A stretch of 64,000 bases of DNA from Ruminococcaceae bacterium KH2T8 (GCA_900111435.1 FOIY01000004.1:62001-126000); one strand, 5' to 3'. Counted from the first letter of the stretch, positions 25,253 through 34,673 are shown. Made by a program: numbers and translations. Notes: a model not told the origin generated them from the sequence alone.

Positions 25253-26602
25253 GTGGCCGGTGATCTGTGGTCAGACGCTTTAAAGATTCTTTCTCTCGAT
25301 TCCAGAATAGATAAGCTTTTCTATGACAGAATCCTGAGCAAGATGAAGCAAGTCAATTACGACGACAATAATAACATACTTATCCTCTCATGCAGAGACG
25401 ACTATTCTATGTCTCTCGTTAAGGGTAAGGATCTCGGAAGCTACATCGAAAATGCCGTCAACATGGTGTCTGACGACAGGATCTCCGTAAAATATATAAT
25501 CGAAGGCGACGAGAATGCCGCCATAGCTTCTGCTGTCGGTGAAAGAGCCGCTGCCAGAAGGACTTTCGAAGAAAATACCGGTAATAATACGGCTCTTACT
25601 TCAGAGTATACTTTCGAGAACTTCATAGTTGGTGACTGTAACCGTTTTGCACATGCATCCGCGGTATCCGTTGCCAATAATCCCGGCAGCCGTCAGAGAA
25701 ATCCCCTTTATCTTTGGGGTAATTCGGGTCTCGGTAAGACTCACCTCATGAAGGCTATCGGCTACAGCATCATTCAGAACCACACCGGAAAGAACGTCCT
25801 TTATACTACTTGCGAAGAGTTCACGAATGCTTATGTCGCATGCATGAACAACAAAAAGTTCGATTCTTTCAGAAATAAATACAGAAACGTAGATGTCCTT
25901 CTTATCGACGATATCCAGTTCCTTATCGGTAAGGAAGGTACTCAGCTCGAGTTCTTCAATACTTTTGAGGCTCTGATCACTGCGGGAAAGCAGATCGTCA
26001 TAACGAGTGATAAAGCTCCCAAAAACCTTACGGAGCTTGATTCCAGGCTTACATCGAGATTTCAGAACGGAATGACGATGGATATCCAGCCTCCGGATTT
26101 TGAGACACGTAAGGCCATCATATTAAATAAGCTCGAACACGATAATATCGATATCTCAGACGAGATCGTCAACTATATCTGCGAGAATGTCACAAAGAAC
26201 GTTCGAGAGCTCAACGGTGCCTATAACATCGTATCCGCTTACTACGCTCTCGAGAACGGCAACCTTACTCTGGAGTCCGTTCAGTCTCGTCTGGCATCCA
26301 TAATCTCTCCTAATAAGAAGAAGATGCTTACAACAGATATCGTTATCGATGCAGTATCGAAATACTATGACATCACGCCTGACAAGATGATCTCTAAGCT
26401 TCGAAATGCAGAGGTCGTAAATGCCAGGAGCGTTGCTATGTATATCTGCAGAGACCTTCTCGAGATGCAGTACGAGAAGATCGGCAACAGTTTCGGCGGC
26501 AGAAAACACACTACCGTAATGAACGCATGCAGCAATGTCGAGTCCGACGAGAATCTCATGCAGGATGTAGTGAATATCAAGAACAGGATAACCGACTTAT
26601 AA
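25253..26602 (+). CDS. dnaA: Chromosomal replication initiator DnaA
   Basis: The 449-residue protein opens DNA at oriC. It contains an N-terminal DnaB-loading domain, a short linker, the AAA+ domain with Walker A GNSGLGKTH near residue 160 and Walker B LLIDDIQF near residue 217, and the DNA-binding domain IV with the HTTVMNACSNV signature near residue 420. The GTG start has GGACGGAGG 9 nt upstream. It is the first plus-strand gene; every major gene to its left is transcribed the other way. Confidence 0.98.
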   Translation: MAGDLWSDALKILSLDSRIDKLFYDRILSKMKQVNYDDNNNILILSCRDDYSMSLVKGKDLGSYIENAVNMVSDDRISVKYIIEGDENAAIASAVGERAAARRTFEENTGNNTALTSEYTFENFIVGDCNRFAHASAVSVANNPGSRQRNPLYLWGNSGLGKTHLMKAIGYSIIQNHTGKNVLYTTCEEFTNAYVACMNNKKFDSFRNKYRNVDVLLIDDIQFLIGKEGTQLEFFNTFEALITAGKQIVITSDKAPKNLTELDSRLTSRFQNGMTMDIQPPDFETRKAIILNKLEHDNIDISDEIVNYICENVTKNVRELNGAYNIVSAYYALENGNLTLESVQSRLASIISPNKKKMLTTDIVIDAVSKYYDITPDKMISKLRNAEVVNARSVAMYICRDLLEMQYEKIGNSFGGRKHTTVMNACSNVESDENLMQDVVNIKNRITDL

Positions 26603-26875
26603 ACAAATTTTGTTCATATGTAGGTAATTCGATGTAATTTTGATGTTCATACGATGTGTACAAAAAACGGGTGTTCAAAACCCATAAGTTACGAACATCG
26701 TATTTACCCTCTGTTTACACTTGATTAACATTGTTAAATGCGCAATATCTATGGCTTCATCGGCTGTTTGAACAGATTGAACTGCACATAAGATAAATAC
26801 TACGAAGATATAAAAAAATGTTGTATAATATCTTCGGAAAAATCTTAATTCAAATTTCGAAAGGAATATGTTTAT
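26603..26875. other. dnaA-dnaN intergenic region, oriC candidate
   Basis: The 273-bp AT-rich gap lies where oriC is found in many Firmicutes, and the strand polarity of the genes switches nearby. No consensus DnaA box (TTATCCACA) is visible; the closest is TTGTACACA in reverse at 26655-26663. The gap carries TTAACATTGTTAA (26725-26737), TGTTTACAC (26713-26721), TGTTTGAAC (26765-26773), GGGTGTTCAAAACCC (26669-26683) and the dnaN promoter. The origin could also lie in the 108 bp upstream of dnaA. Confidence 0.5.
26803..26836 (+). promoter_or_regulatory. dnaN promoter inside a 9-bp inverted repeat
   Basis: CGAAGATAT (26803-26811) and ATATCTTCG (26828-26836) flank a 16-nt spacer. The second arm overlaps a -10 box TATAAT (26824-26829). 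The arrangement suggests a regulator binding over the promoter. Confidence 0.55.
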
Positions 26876-27985
26876 ATGAAGTTCAACTGTAATAAGAGTG
26901 ATCTTATAGATGCTATATCCATAGTTCAAAAAGCCATAAAGACAAATTCCACTGTTCAGATACTCGACGGTATATTGATCCAGGCAGACGATAACGGAGT
27001 AAAGCTTACAGGTTACGACCTTGAGACCGGTATCGAAGCAGATCTTGTATCGGATATTGTAGAAAAGGGATCCGTAGTAGTTAATTCAAAGTTCTTCGGT
27101 GAGATCGTAAAGAGACTTCCCGAGGAGATGACGACTATCTCGGCTGATGACAGAAATCAGGTAACTATCCTTTCGGGAGCTGCTAATTCCGTTATCAAGG
27201 GAAGTTCCGCTGAATCTTATCCCAAGATCCCTATCATCGATAATGCGGAAAAGATCACAGTGAGCCAGAAGCTCCTTAAGAACATGATCAACCATACGAT
27301 CTTTGCAGTATCTAAGGACGATACACGTCAGTCTCTTACGGGTTGCTGTCTTGAAAGCGACGGAAAGACTATCTCCATGGTCGCTATCGACGGTTTCAGA
27401 ATGGCTTTAAGAAGAGAAGATGCAGGTTCTGACTTCCCTGTCATGAATTTCATCATCCCCGGTAAGGCTCTTTCAGAGGCTTCCAAGATCTTTGACGGTG
27501 AGAATGAAGATAATGAAGTTATAATCTATTCTTCTTCCAATCACCTTCTCTTCGACGTAGGTCATGTTCGTATCGTATCAAGACTTATCCAGGGACCTTT
27601 TGTTAACTATAATTCCATTATCCAGAAGAATCCCAAGAGCGTAATGAAGGTAAACAGAAAGGATATCCTCGATGCAGTAGACAGAGCTGCACTCATCATC
27701 ATGAACGATGAGAGAAGATGTCCCGTTCAGCTTACGATGAGCGATGAGACTACTCTTATGGTATCTGCAAATACTGAGACAGGTACACATAAGGAGAATA
27801 TCGATATTACTATCGAAGGTGAGCAGATCGATATCGACTTTAATTCCAGATATCTTATCGACGCTCTTAAGAACATCGAGGATGATGTCGTAAGGATCGA
27901 ATTCAACGGTTCCCAGGGACCCTGTATCATCGTACCTGTTGAAGGTAACGAATATGTATACCTTATCCTTCCTATCAGAAGATAA
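26876..27985 (+). CDS. dnaN: DNA polymerase III sliding clamp (beta subunit)
   Basis: The 369-residue protein is the ring-shaped processivity clamp, with three similar domains of about 120 residues. Typical segments are TVQILDGILIQA, GSVVVNSKFFGEIVKRLP, VAIDGFRMALR and the C-terminal VYLILPIRR that forms the partner-binding groove. AAAGGAATATG precedes the ATG. Its stop codon overlaps the recF start (TAATG), so the two are translationally coupled. Confidence 0.98.
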   Translation: MKFNCNKSDLIDAISIVQKAIKTNSTVQILDGILIQADDNGVKLTGYDLETGIEADLVSDIVEKGSVVVNSKFFGEIVKRLPEEMTTISADDRNQVTILSGAANSVIKGSSAESYPKIPIIDNAEKITVSQKLLKNMINHTIFAVSKDDTRQSLTGCCLESDGKTISMVAIDGFRMALRREDAGSDFPVMNFIIPGKALSEASKIFDGENEDNEVIIYSSSNHLLFDVGHVRIVSRLIQGPFVNYNSIIQKNPKSVMKVNRKDILDAVDRAALIIMNDERRCPVQLTMSDETTLMVSANTETGTHKENIDITIEGEQIDIDFNSRYLIDALKNIEDDVVRIEFNGSQGPCIIVPVEGNEYVYLILPIRR

Positions 27986-29232
27986 TGTATATAAAGCACA
28001 TATCGCTTGAGAATTTCAGAAATTACGGAAGGCTTGACTTGGATGTCGGGCCTTCCGTTAATATAATCTACGGAAATAATGCACAGGGTAAGACTAATCT
28101 TATTGAGGCTATTAATGTATGTTCCTGCATAACTTCACACAGGACATCCAAGGACAGGGATCTTATCAAGTTCGGATGTAACGAATATAAGATAACTCTT
28201 GACTTAAGGGACGAAGAATACAGCACGGATACGTCTATTTCCGCTTCATTTTATACCGAAGATTCCGAACTTACGCCTAATAAGGCTCCCAAGAGGGTCC
28301 TTCTTCACGACGGAATAACGATCGATAAGGTTTCCGATTATATGGGCGTTTGTAACACTGTTATCTTCGCTCCGGAGGACTTAAATCTCGTAAAAGGAGC
28401 TCCTGCGAGCAGAAGAAAGTTCTTTAATATGCTCATAAGCAAGGTCTCCCCTACTTATTACGACACTCTCAATAAGACAAACAGGATAATCAACCAGAAG
28501 AATACCTGCATCAAGTCATTCAGAGGCGATGTAAGGAAAGCTGACGATAATGTTCTCGACTTCTGGGACTTCTCCCTGTCGGATCTTTCTGCCGACATGA
28601 TCATGTACAGATACAGATTTTCAAAGCTTCTTTCGGCGAAAGCATCCGGTCACCATTCCGTTATATCAGACGGTAAGGAAGTACTCAGTATCTCCTATTC
28701 GACCATATCAGGCGCTGTAGAGCTCCTGGAGCGCTCTTTAGGCTCAGAGGAAGAACAACACATGTTGATCGACGGAACGCTTTCTGAGGCTAATTACGCG
28801 CGAATTAAGGGTATATTGTCCGAGTATGTATTAGGCAAGCTTCGTGCAGGCCGTAAAAATGACATAGAAAAGGGTATATCGGTATTCGGTATCCACAGGG
28901 ATGATCTCGATATAAAGCTCGATGATCTGAGCATGAAGAACTACTCTTCACAGGGACAGCAAAGATCGGCTGCATTATCCCTTAAATTAGCCGAGCTGGA
29001 GATCATTAAGGAGTTTACATCCTCCTCCCCCGTCCTGCTCCTTGACGACGTATTCTCGGAACTCGACAGCGGCAGAAGGGTATCACTTCTCTCCGGTATG
29101 AAGGATGCCCAGATCTTTATCACCTGTACTGACAGGAATTATATCGAGAATGAGCTCGTGGAATTCGTTATGACTGATATAAATCCCGTTTTTTTCCACG
29201 TAAGCACGGGAAAAATAGTCAGGGAGAATTAA
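27985..29232 (+). CDS. recF: DNA replication/repair protein RecF
   Basis: The 415-residue ABC-type ATPase helps load RecA at gaps. ENFRNYG and NIIYGNNAQGKTNLIEAI near residue 30 (Walker A), the YSSQGQQRSAALSLKLAELE signature near residue 315 and LLLDDVFSELD (Walker B) near residue 350 are all present. Length is slightly above the usual 360-375 because of an extended middle region. The start overlaps the dnaN stop by one base. Confidence 0.97.
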   Translation: MYIKHISLENFRNYGRLDLDVGPSVNIIYGNNAQGKTNLIEAINVCSCITSHRTSKDRDLIKFGCNEYKITLDLRDEEYSTDTSISASFYTEDSELTPNKAPKRVLLHDGITIDKVSDYMGVCNTVIFAPEDLNLVKGAPASRRKFFNMLISKVSPTYYDTLNKTNRIINQKNTCIKSFRGDVRKADDNVLDFWDFSLSDLSADMIMYRYRFSKLLSAKASGHHSVISDGKEVLSISYSTISGAVELLERSLGSEEEQHMLIDGTLSEANYARIKGILSEYVLGKLRAGRKNDIEKGISVFGIHRDDLDIKLDDLSMKNYSSQGQQRSAALSLKLAELEIIKEFTSSSPVLLLDDVFSELDSGRRVSLLSGMKDAQIFITCTDRNYIENELVEFVMTDINPVFFHVSTGKIVREN

Positions 29233-29333
29233 CATTTCTATATATTATATATATTATAATTAGCATATTATGTTATAATTATGTGGTATGGATCGACTCG
29301 ATCCCCCACTTTATCCTTATCGGAGGAAAGACG

Positions 29334-29588
29334 ATGTATGTTCATATCGGCGGCGAAGTAACCGTTCCCGCAGATACGATATCGGTATTGATCGACCTTG
29401 AATCTGTACTTCCCTCACAGAAGTCAGTGACTCAATTCATCAATTCCGAGGATGAAAGAAACAGACTTGAGTATATAACCGAAGAAATACCCAGGACTGT
29501 TGTTATCGCTACGGACAGAACATACATGAGCCCTTTATCCATAGGGGTCTTGAGGAAAAGGATCGAGAAAGGACTTTACATACCGTAA
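29334..29588 (+). CDS. remB: RemB/YaaB-type DUF370 regulator
   Basis: The 84-residue protein matches the DUF370 family: MYVHIGGEVTVP at the start, then TVVIATDRTYMSPLS and TLRKRIEKG-like residues near the end. In Bacillus subtilis the equivalent gene between recF and gyrB is named remB/yaaB and is related to the matrix regulator RemA. The position between recF and gyrB is conserved. GGAGG lies 8 nt before the ATG at 29334, which excludes the 17-residue longer frame. Confidence 0.92.
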   Translation: MYVHIGGEVTVPADTISVLIDLESVLPSQKSVTQFINSEDERNRLEYITEEIPRTVVIATDRTYMSPLSIGVLRKRIEKGLYIP

Positions 29589-29667
29589 GTGTATGTAACA
29601 TTGTTAAATGTGAATATTTATTCAATATCAGTTATAAATATTTACAAAATAAGGAGTAATAGAGGAA

Positions 29668-31773
29668 ATGAGCGAGACAGAAAACGAGATAAAGAATTCA
29701 GCTCCCGCAGGTGAAGTTGATATCTACTTCCAGCCTGTAGAAAACGAGGACAGTGATGAGCTTCGTAACCTGGCAGAGAATCCCAGAGCTCTTACTGAGG
29801 ATTTCAATGAGGAATCCATAAGCGAGATTGAGGCCGTTACGGCAGGTCAGGACGAATTTGATACATCTAATGCCAGTGCTTATGACGAAGGTGATATCCA
29901 GGTCCTTGAAGGTCTTGAGGCCGTTCGTAAGCGTCCCGGTATGTATATCGGTGATACGACACTTCGTGGTCTTCACCACCTCGTATATGAGATCGTAGCC
30001 AATTCAGTCGATGAGGCTCTTGCAGGTCGATGCGATACTATCGACGTAAAGCTCAATAAGGATGGATCCGTTACTGTTAAGGATAACGGTTCGGGTATTC
30101 CCGTCGGTATCCATCCTAAGCAGGGTATCCCTACTGTTGAAGTTGTACACACGGTACTTCATGCCGGAGGTAAATTCGGCGGTGGTGCTTACAGTGTATC
30201 CGGTGGTCTTCACGGCGTAGGTGCATCTGTCGTAAATGCCCTTTCTGACCGAATGACGGTACAGGTAAGGCGTGAAGGCAAGATTCATGAGATCAGTTTT
30301 GAAAAAGGTAAGACAGTAAGTCCCCTGAAGGTTATCGGTGAATGTGATCCTTCAGATACAGGTACGACCACAACATTTATTCCCGATAATACCATCTTCC
30401 CTGACATTGTATTCGATTTCGATTCTATGATCACAAGATACAGAGAGATGGCTTTCCTTAATAAGGAAGTAACTATCGATCTTACTGATGACAGAGGAGC
30501 TGAGCCTAATCATAAGCATCTTCATTATGATGGCGGTATTATTTCATTCGTTGAGTACTTGAACAGACATAAGGAAGCTATCAATCCCGCGCCTATCTAC
30601 TTTGCAACACGTTCCGGTGAATGCTTCGTAGAGATCGCGATGCAGTACAACGATTCCTATCAGGAGACCGTTTATTGCTACGCAAACAACATTGCTACAC
30701 CTGAGGGTGGTACACACCTTACAGGTTTCAGATCTGCTCTTACACGTGTTGTAAATGATTACGCAAAGAAGTATAAGTTCCTTAAGGATAATGATCCTAA
30801 ACTTCAGGGTGATGATACAAGAGAAGGTCTTGCAGCTATCATCTCGGTAAAGCTTCCTGATCCTCAGTTCGAGGGACAGACAAAGTCTAAGCTCGGTAAT
30901 GCCGAGATCAGACCTATGGTTGAGAATGCCGTTGCTGAGAAGTTTATGGTATATCTCGAAGAAAATCCTGACATGGCTAAGGTCATCATGGATAAGTGTC
31001 TTTCCGCCAGCCGTGCACGTGATGCAGCTAAGAAGGCTCGTGAGATGACAAGAAGAAAGACTGTATTCGAGTCTAATTCACTTCCCGGTAAGCTCGCTGA
31101 CTGCCAGTCAAATGAGGCTGAATTCTGTGAGATTTTTATCGTTGAGGGAGATTCCGCCGGCGGTTCTGCTAAGCAGGGTAGAGAGCGTAAGTATCAGGCT
31201 ATCCTTCCTCTCTGGGGTAAGATGCTCAACGTTGAGAAGGCAAGAATCGATAAGGTTTATACAAATGAGAAGCTCCAGCCCGTAGTTATGGCACTCGGTG
31301 CAGGTATTGGTGATGAATTCGATGAGAATAAGCTCCGTTACCACAAGGTTATCATCATGGCCGATGCCGATGTCGACGGTTCTCATATCAGAACACTTCT
31401 TCTGACATTCTTCTTCAGATATTTAAGACCTCTTGTTGACGGCGGATATGTTTATATCGCTTGTCCTCCTCTTTATAAGGTTTATAAGGGAGATGAAGAG
31501 TATTACGCTTATGATGATAAGGAAGTTGACGAGATCAAGGAGAAGACAGGTTGGGAGAATCCCCTTATCCAGCGATTCAAGGGTCTCGGTGAGATGAGTT
31601 CCGAACAGCTCTGGGAAACAACTATGAATCCTTCTACTCGTAAACTCCTTAAGGTTACTCTTGAAGATGCTCAGGCTGCTGATGAGACATTTACTCTTCT
31701 TATGGGTGATCAGGTTGATCCTCGTAAGCAGTTCATTCAGGAGAACGCTAAACTCGCTAATATTGATACTTAA
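29668..31773 (+). CDS. gyrB: DNA gyrase subunit B with a long N-terminal extension
   Basis: The 701-residue ATPase subunit of gyrase has the GHKL ATP-binding domain (GLEAVRKRPGMYIGD near residue 85, NSVDEALAG, GGKFGGGAYSVSGGLHGVGASVVNALS), the Toprim domain (EIFIVEGDSAGGSA and the DADVDGSHIRTLLLTF metal site) and the C-terminal QRFKGLGEMSSEQLWETTM. The first 75 residues are acidic, probably disordered and not part of the usual family; most GyrB proteins reach the VLEGLEAVRKRP motif within about 15 residues. No stronger internal start is evident before that motif. Confidence 0.97.
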   Translation: MSETENEIKNSAPAGEVDIYFQPVENEDSDELRNLAENPRALTEDFNEESISEIEAVTAGQDEFDTSNASAYDEGDIQVLEGLEAVRKRPGMYIGDTTLRGLHHLVYEIVANSVDEALAGRCDTIDVKLNKDGSVTVKDNGSGIPVGIHPKQGIPTVEVVHTVLHAGGKFGGGAYSVSGGLHGVGASVVNALSDRMTVQVRREGKIHEISFEKGKTVSPLKVIGECDPSDTGTTTTFIPDNTIFPDIVFDFDSMITRYREMAFLNKEVTIDLTDDRGAEPNHKHLHYDGGIISFVEYLNRHKEAINPAPIYFATRSGECFVEIAMQYNDSYQETVYCYANNIATPEGGTHLTGFRSALTRVVNDYAKKYKFLKDNDPKLQGDDTREGLAAIISVKLPDPQFEGQTKSKLGNAEIRPMVENAVAEKFMVYLEENPDMAKVIMDKCLSASRARDAAKKAREMTRRKTVFESNSLPGKLADCQSNEAEFCEIFIVEGDSAGGSAKQGRERKYQAILPLWGKMLNVEKARIDKVYTNEKLQPVVMALGAGIGDEFDENKLRYHKVIIMADADVDGSHIRTLLLTFFFRYLRPLVDGGYVYIACPPLYKVYKGDEEYYAYDDKEVDEIKEKTGWENPLIQRFKGLGEMSSEQLWETTMNPSTRKLLKVTLEDAQAADETFTLLMGDQVDPRKQFIQENAKLANIDT

Positions 31774-31781
31774 TCTCAGAA

Positions 31782-31797
31782 TGTTCCACGTGGAACA
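31782..31797. promoter_or_regulatory. parS site 1
   Basis: TGTTCCACGTGGAACA is a perfect 16-bp palindrome matching the parS form recognised by Firmicutes ParB. It lies 9 nt after the gyrB stop. Confidence 0.95.
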
Positions 31798-31817
31798 TTC
31801 TCAATCAAACTCAACTT

Positions 31818-31846
31818 AGCACCGGTCAATTTGATCGGTGCTTTTT
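31818..31846 (+). terminator. gyrB terminator
   Basis: AGCACCGGTC and GATCGGTGCT form a 10-bp stem (one G-U pair) with a 5-nt loop, followed by five U residues. It lies between the first two parS sites. Confidence 0.9.
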
Positions 31847-31849
31847 AAT

Positions 31850-31865
31850 TGTTCCACGTGGAACA
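31850..31865. promoter_or_regulatory. parS site 2
   Basis: This is a second perfect TGTTCCACGTGGAACA palindrome, 52 bp beyond site 1. Confidence 0.95.
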
Positions 31866-31929
31866 TTTAGATACATACAATTGAATTATCAATTTCGGTG
31901 GAAATTCTGAATTTTGAATATGATCATAC

Positions 31930-31945
31930 TGTTCCACGTGGAACA
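31930..31945. promoter_or_regulatory. parS site 3
   Basis: This is a third perfect TGTTCCACGTGGAACA palindrome, about 90 bp before the parA start. Three sites in 165 bp form a compact centromere for ParB nucleation. Confidence 0.95.
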
Positions 31946-32035
31946 TTTGCCTTGTTTTTGTAATTTGAAAGAAATATAGAATCTGCATATAGAATGCTAA
32001 TATAGTTATATATTATTCATTAAGGAGATATTCAA

Positions 32036-32800
32036 ATGACACAGATAATCTCTGTCGTAAACCAGAAGGGTGGAGTTGGAAAGACTACAACAACAGTCAG
32101 TTTGGCTGCATTTATCGGTAAAAAACGTAAGAAAGTTCTCATGATCGATCTGGATCCTCAGGGAAATGCTACCAGCGGACTCGGAATAGATAAGAGTGAA
32201 ATAGAGAACAGCACATACGACGTTATGGTAAATGATGTTCCTATCAGCGAGGCTATCGTAGAATCTTCTGCGAATAATGTAGATATCTGCCCTACGAATA
32301 TCAATCTGGCCGGAGCTGAGGTTGAATTGGTCGGTGCAATGTCACGTGAACAGATCCTTAAGAATGCTATTGAAGAAGTAGCTGATAACTATGACTACAT
32401 CTTCATTGACTGCCCTCCTTCTCTGGGTATCCTGACGATCAATGCTCTTACGGCATCTAATAATCTGATTATTCCTATCCAGGGTGAGTACTACGCTCTT
32501 GAAGGATTGTCTCAACTTGTAGATACAGTCAATAAGGTCAAAAAGAAACTCAATAAGAATATCAACATTCTCGGTGTAGTTCTGACCATGTTCGATAAGA
32601 GAACACAGCTTACCAGACAGGTTAAAGATGAGGTCGAGAATTACTTCGGCGATAAGGTATTTAAGACTCTTATTCCCAGAAATGTAAGGCTTGCCGAGGC
32701 GCCCAGCCATGGCCTTGCAATAAGTGATTATGACCCTAATTCAAAGGGCGGAAAAGCATACGAATCACTCGCTTCTGAAGTGCTTAAGAGAACTAAATAA
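32036..32800 (+). CDS. parA: Chromosome partitioning ATPase ParA/Soj
   Basis: The 254-residue protein is a deviant Walker ATPase. NQKGGVGKTTTTVSL near residue 10 is the Walker A loop; DLDPQGNATSGLG and FIDCPPSLGILTINAL follow. It binds DNA non-specifically with ATP and is stimulated by ParB; in Bacillus it also controls DnaA. It has the short chromosomal form without an N-terminal helix-turn-helix. A ribosome-binding site (AAGGAG) precedes the ATG. parB starts 38 nt downstream. Confidence 0.97.
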   Translation: MTQIISVVNQKGGVGKTTTTVSLAAFIGKKRKKVLMIDLDPQGNATSGLGIDKSEIENSTYDVMVNDVPISEAIVESSANNVDICPTNINLAGAEVELVGAMSREQILKNAIEEVADNYDYIFIDCPPSLGILTINALTASNNLIIPIQGEYYALEGLSQLVDTVNKVKKKLNKNINILGVVLTMFDKRTQLTRQVKDEVENYFGDKVFKTLIPRNVRLAEAPSHGLAISDYDPNSKGGKAYESLASEVLKRTK

Positions 32801-32838
32801 ACATAGATGACCATCTATATATTAGAAAGGAAAACAAT

Positions 32839-33765
32839 ATGGCTACATCCAGAAATTCAAGAGGTCTCGGTAAGGGTATAGGTAAGAGTACGAGCAAGGG
32901 TCTCGGCAAGGGACTTGATGCTCTGATCTCCACGGAAGGCATCCCTGAAGATACTAAAGATTCAGTAGTAGAACTTAAGATAAATGATATCTCTCCTAAT
33001 GAAGGACAGCCCAGAAAAGACTTCGATGAAAGTGCCCTTCAGGAACTCGCAGATTCCATTAAGGAAAACGGCGTAATACAGCCTATTATCGTCCAGAAGA
33101 AGGGTTCCGGGTATCGCATAGTAGCAGGTGAGAGAAGATGGCGTGCATCGCGTCTTGCAGGCCTTAAAGTAATACCTGCGATCGTAAGGGAACTTACTGA
33201 TCAACAGACAATGGAGCAGGCTCTTATAGAGAACCTTCAGCGTGAAGATCTTAACCCTCTTGAAGAAGCTTATGCGATGCAAAATCTCATAAAGACTCAT
33301 AAGCTCAGCCAGGAGCAATTAGCTAAGAGATTAGGTAAGCCCAGAGCTACTATCGCCAACACCGTTAGATTGATAAATATCGATGAATCACTTCAGGATT
33401 TTATCCGTAACGGAGATCTTTCCGCAGGTCACGCTAAGGCACTTCTTGCACTTAAGGATCCCGAGGATCAGAGGAAGGCAGCTGACGTTATTATCGCAAA
33501 AGATATGACTGTTCGTCAGGCTGAAGAATACGTTAAGAAGTATATCGAAATTCTCAAGAATCCTGATATTGCCAAGAAAGCTCCCAAGCAGATCGATCAG
33601 CAGTTCCAGCTCAGTACTAAGGAAGTTGAGATAAAGCTCAAGAAGTCTCTCGGTTCAAAGGTAAAGCTCAAGGTATCCGATATCGGAACAGGTAAGGGTA
33701 AGATCGTTATCGACTATAAGGATTATGATGATCTTGACCGTCTTATCGAGATCCTGGGAGCATAA
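32839..33765 (+). CDS. parB: Chromosome partitioning protein ParB/Spo0J
   Basis: The 308-residue protein carries the KGLGKGLDALIS N-terminal ParA-activating motif, the CTP-binding ParB/Srx domain (residues 45-140, with GERRWRASRLAGL), the helix-turn-helix domain (LSQEQLAKRLGKPRATIANTVRLI) and a C-terminal dimerisation region ending DDLDRLIEILGA. It loads at parS as a CTP-dependent sliding clamp. An additional KGIGKSTSKGLGKG repeat makes the N-terminal tail longer than usual. Its parS targets lie just upstream of parA. Confidence 0.97.
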   Translation: MATSRNSRGLGKGIGKSTSKGLGKGLDALISTEGIPEDTKDSVVELKINDISPNEGQPRKDFDESALQELADSIKENGVIQPIIVQKKGSGYRIVAGERRWRASRLAGLKVIPAIVRELTDQQTMEQALIENLQREDLNPLEEAYAMQNLIKTHKLSQEQLAKRLGKPRATIANTVRLINIDESLQDFIRNGDLSAGHAKALLALKDPEDQRKAADVIIAKDMTVRQAEEYVKKYIEILKNPDIAKKAPKQIDQQFQLSTKEVEIKLKKSLGSKVKLKVSDIGTGKGKIVIDYKDYDDLDRLIEILGA

Positions 33766-33777
33766 AAGAAACAAAAA

Positions 33778-34668
33778 ATGTGGAACAGATTGAATAATAC
33801 TACCAAGGGAATAGTCTGCATTATCCTTGCAGCCCTTGGGTTCTCCCTGATGACCTTTTTTGTCAGGTTATCGGGAAATGTTCCCACTATGGAAAAGGCA
33901 TTCTTCAGGAATGCCTTTGCTGCTGTTGTATCTTTTATCCTGCTCAAAAGAGAAGGTGAGAAGTTCCACGTGAAACGGGAAAACCGCAGCGATCTATTCT
34001 TCAGATGTCTCTTTGGTACATCGGGTCTTATAGCGAACTTCTATGCGATAGATAAGATCGGCATAGCAGACGCAAATATGCTCAATAAACTGTCGCCTTT
34101 CTTCGCGATCGTATTATCAATTCCGATCCTGAAGGAGAGACCTAAGAAGATAGATATCCTTACAACGCTTGTAGCGTTCCTGGGAGCCGTTCTGATCATC
34201 AGACCGGGTTCAGGTATATCCAACACCATCCCGGCCCTTATAGGACTATATGGAGGCTTTGGAGCGGGTTTCGCGTACGTGTTCGTAAGAAAGCTCGGCG
34301 GAAAAGGTGAGAAGACCCCGATAATCGTATTGTGTTTCTCACTTTTTTCGTGTCTTGTATGTATCCCGTTCATAATACCGGTATTCGTAGTGCCGACGTT
34401 TAAGCAGCTGCTCCTGCTCATCCTGGCAGGTCTTGCAGCGACACTGGGACAGTTCGGTATAACGTCCGCTTATAAGTTCGCACCTGCCAGAGAGATATCG
34501 GTATTTGACTATACTCAGGTAGTATTTGCGGCACTTCTGGGCATCCTTTTCCTGCACGAGATACCTGTTCCTTTAAGTATCGCAGGATACGCGATAATAA
34601 TAGGTGTTGCCGTATTCAGATGGAGGTATAACCTCGTAAAAGATGCGGAAAATAAGCCTTCAACATGA
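33778..34668 (+). CDS. DMT-superfamily (EamA) transporter
   Basis: The 296-residue protein has ten membrane helices in two EamA repeats (residues 8-140 and 152-285), the normal size for drug/metabolite transporters. Typical pieces are FFVRLSGNVPTMEKAFFRN in the first repeat and ATLGQFGITSAYKFAPAREISVFDYTQVVFAALLG in the second. The substrate cannot be inferred. The ribosome-binding site is weak and the gene begins 12 nt after parB, so it may rely on read-through. A degenerate parS lies in its coding sequence. Confidence 0.9.
   Translation: MWNRLNNTTKGIVCIILAALGFSLMTFFVRLSGNVPTMEKAFFRNAFAAVVSFILLKREGEKFHVKRENRSDLFFRCLFGTSGLIANFYAIDKIGIADANMLNKLSPFFAIVLSIPILKERPKKIDILTTLVAFLGAVLIIRPGSGISNTIPALIGLYGGFGAGFAYVFVRKLGGKGEKTPIIVLCFSLFSCLVCIPFIIPVFVVPTFKQLLLLILAGLAATLGQFGITSAYKFAPAREISVFDYTQVVFAALLGILFLHEIPVPLSIAGYAIIIGVAVFRWRYNLVKDAENKPST
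33963..33976. promoter_or_regulatory. Degenerate parS within the DMT transporter gene
   Basis: GTTCCACGTGAAAC keeps 14 bp of the parS core used by Bacillus (GTTnCACGTGAAAC), with the outer T and A lost. It could be a weaker ParB site. Confidence 0.55.
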
Positions 34669-34673
34669 AATTG

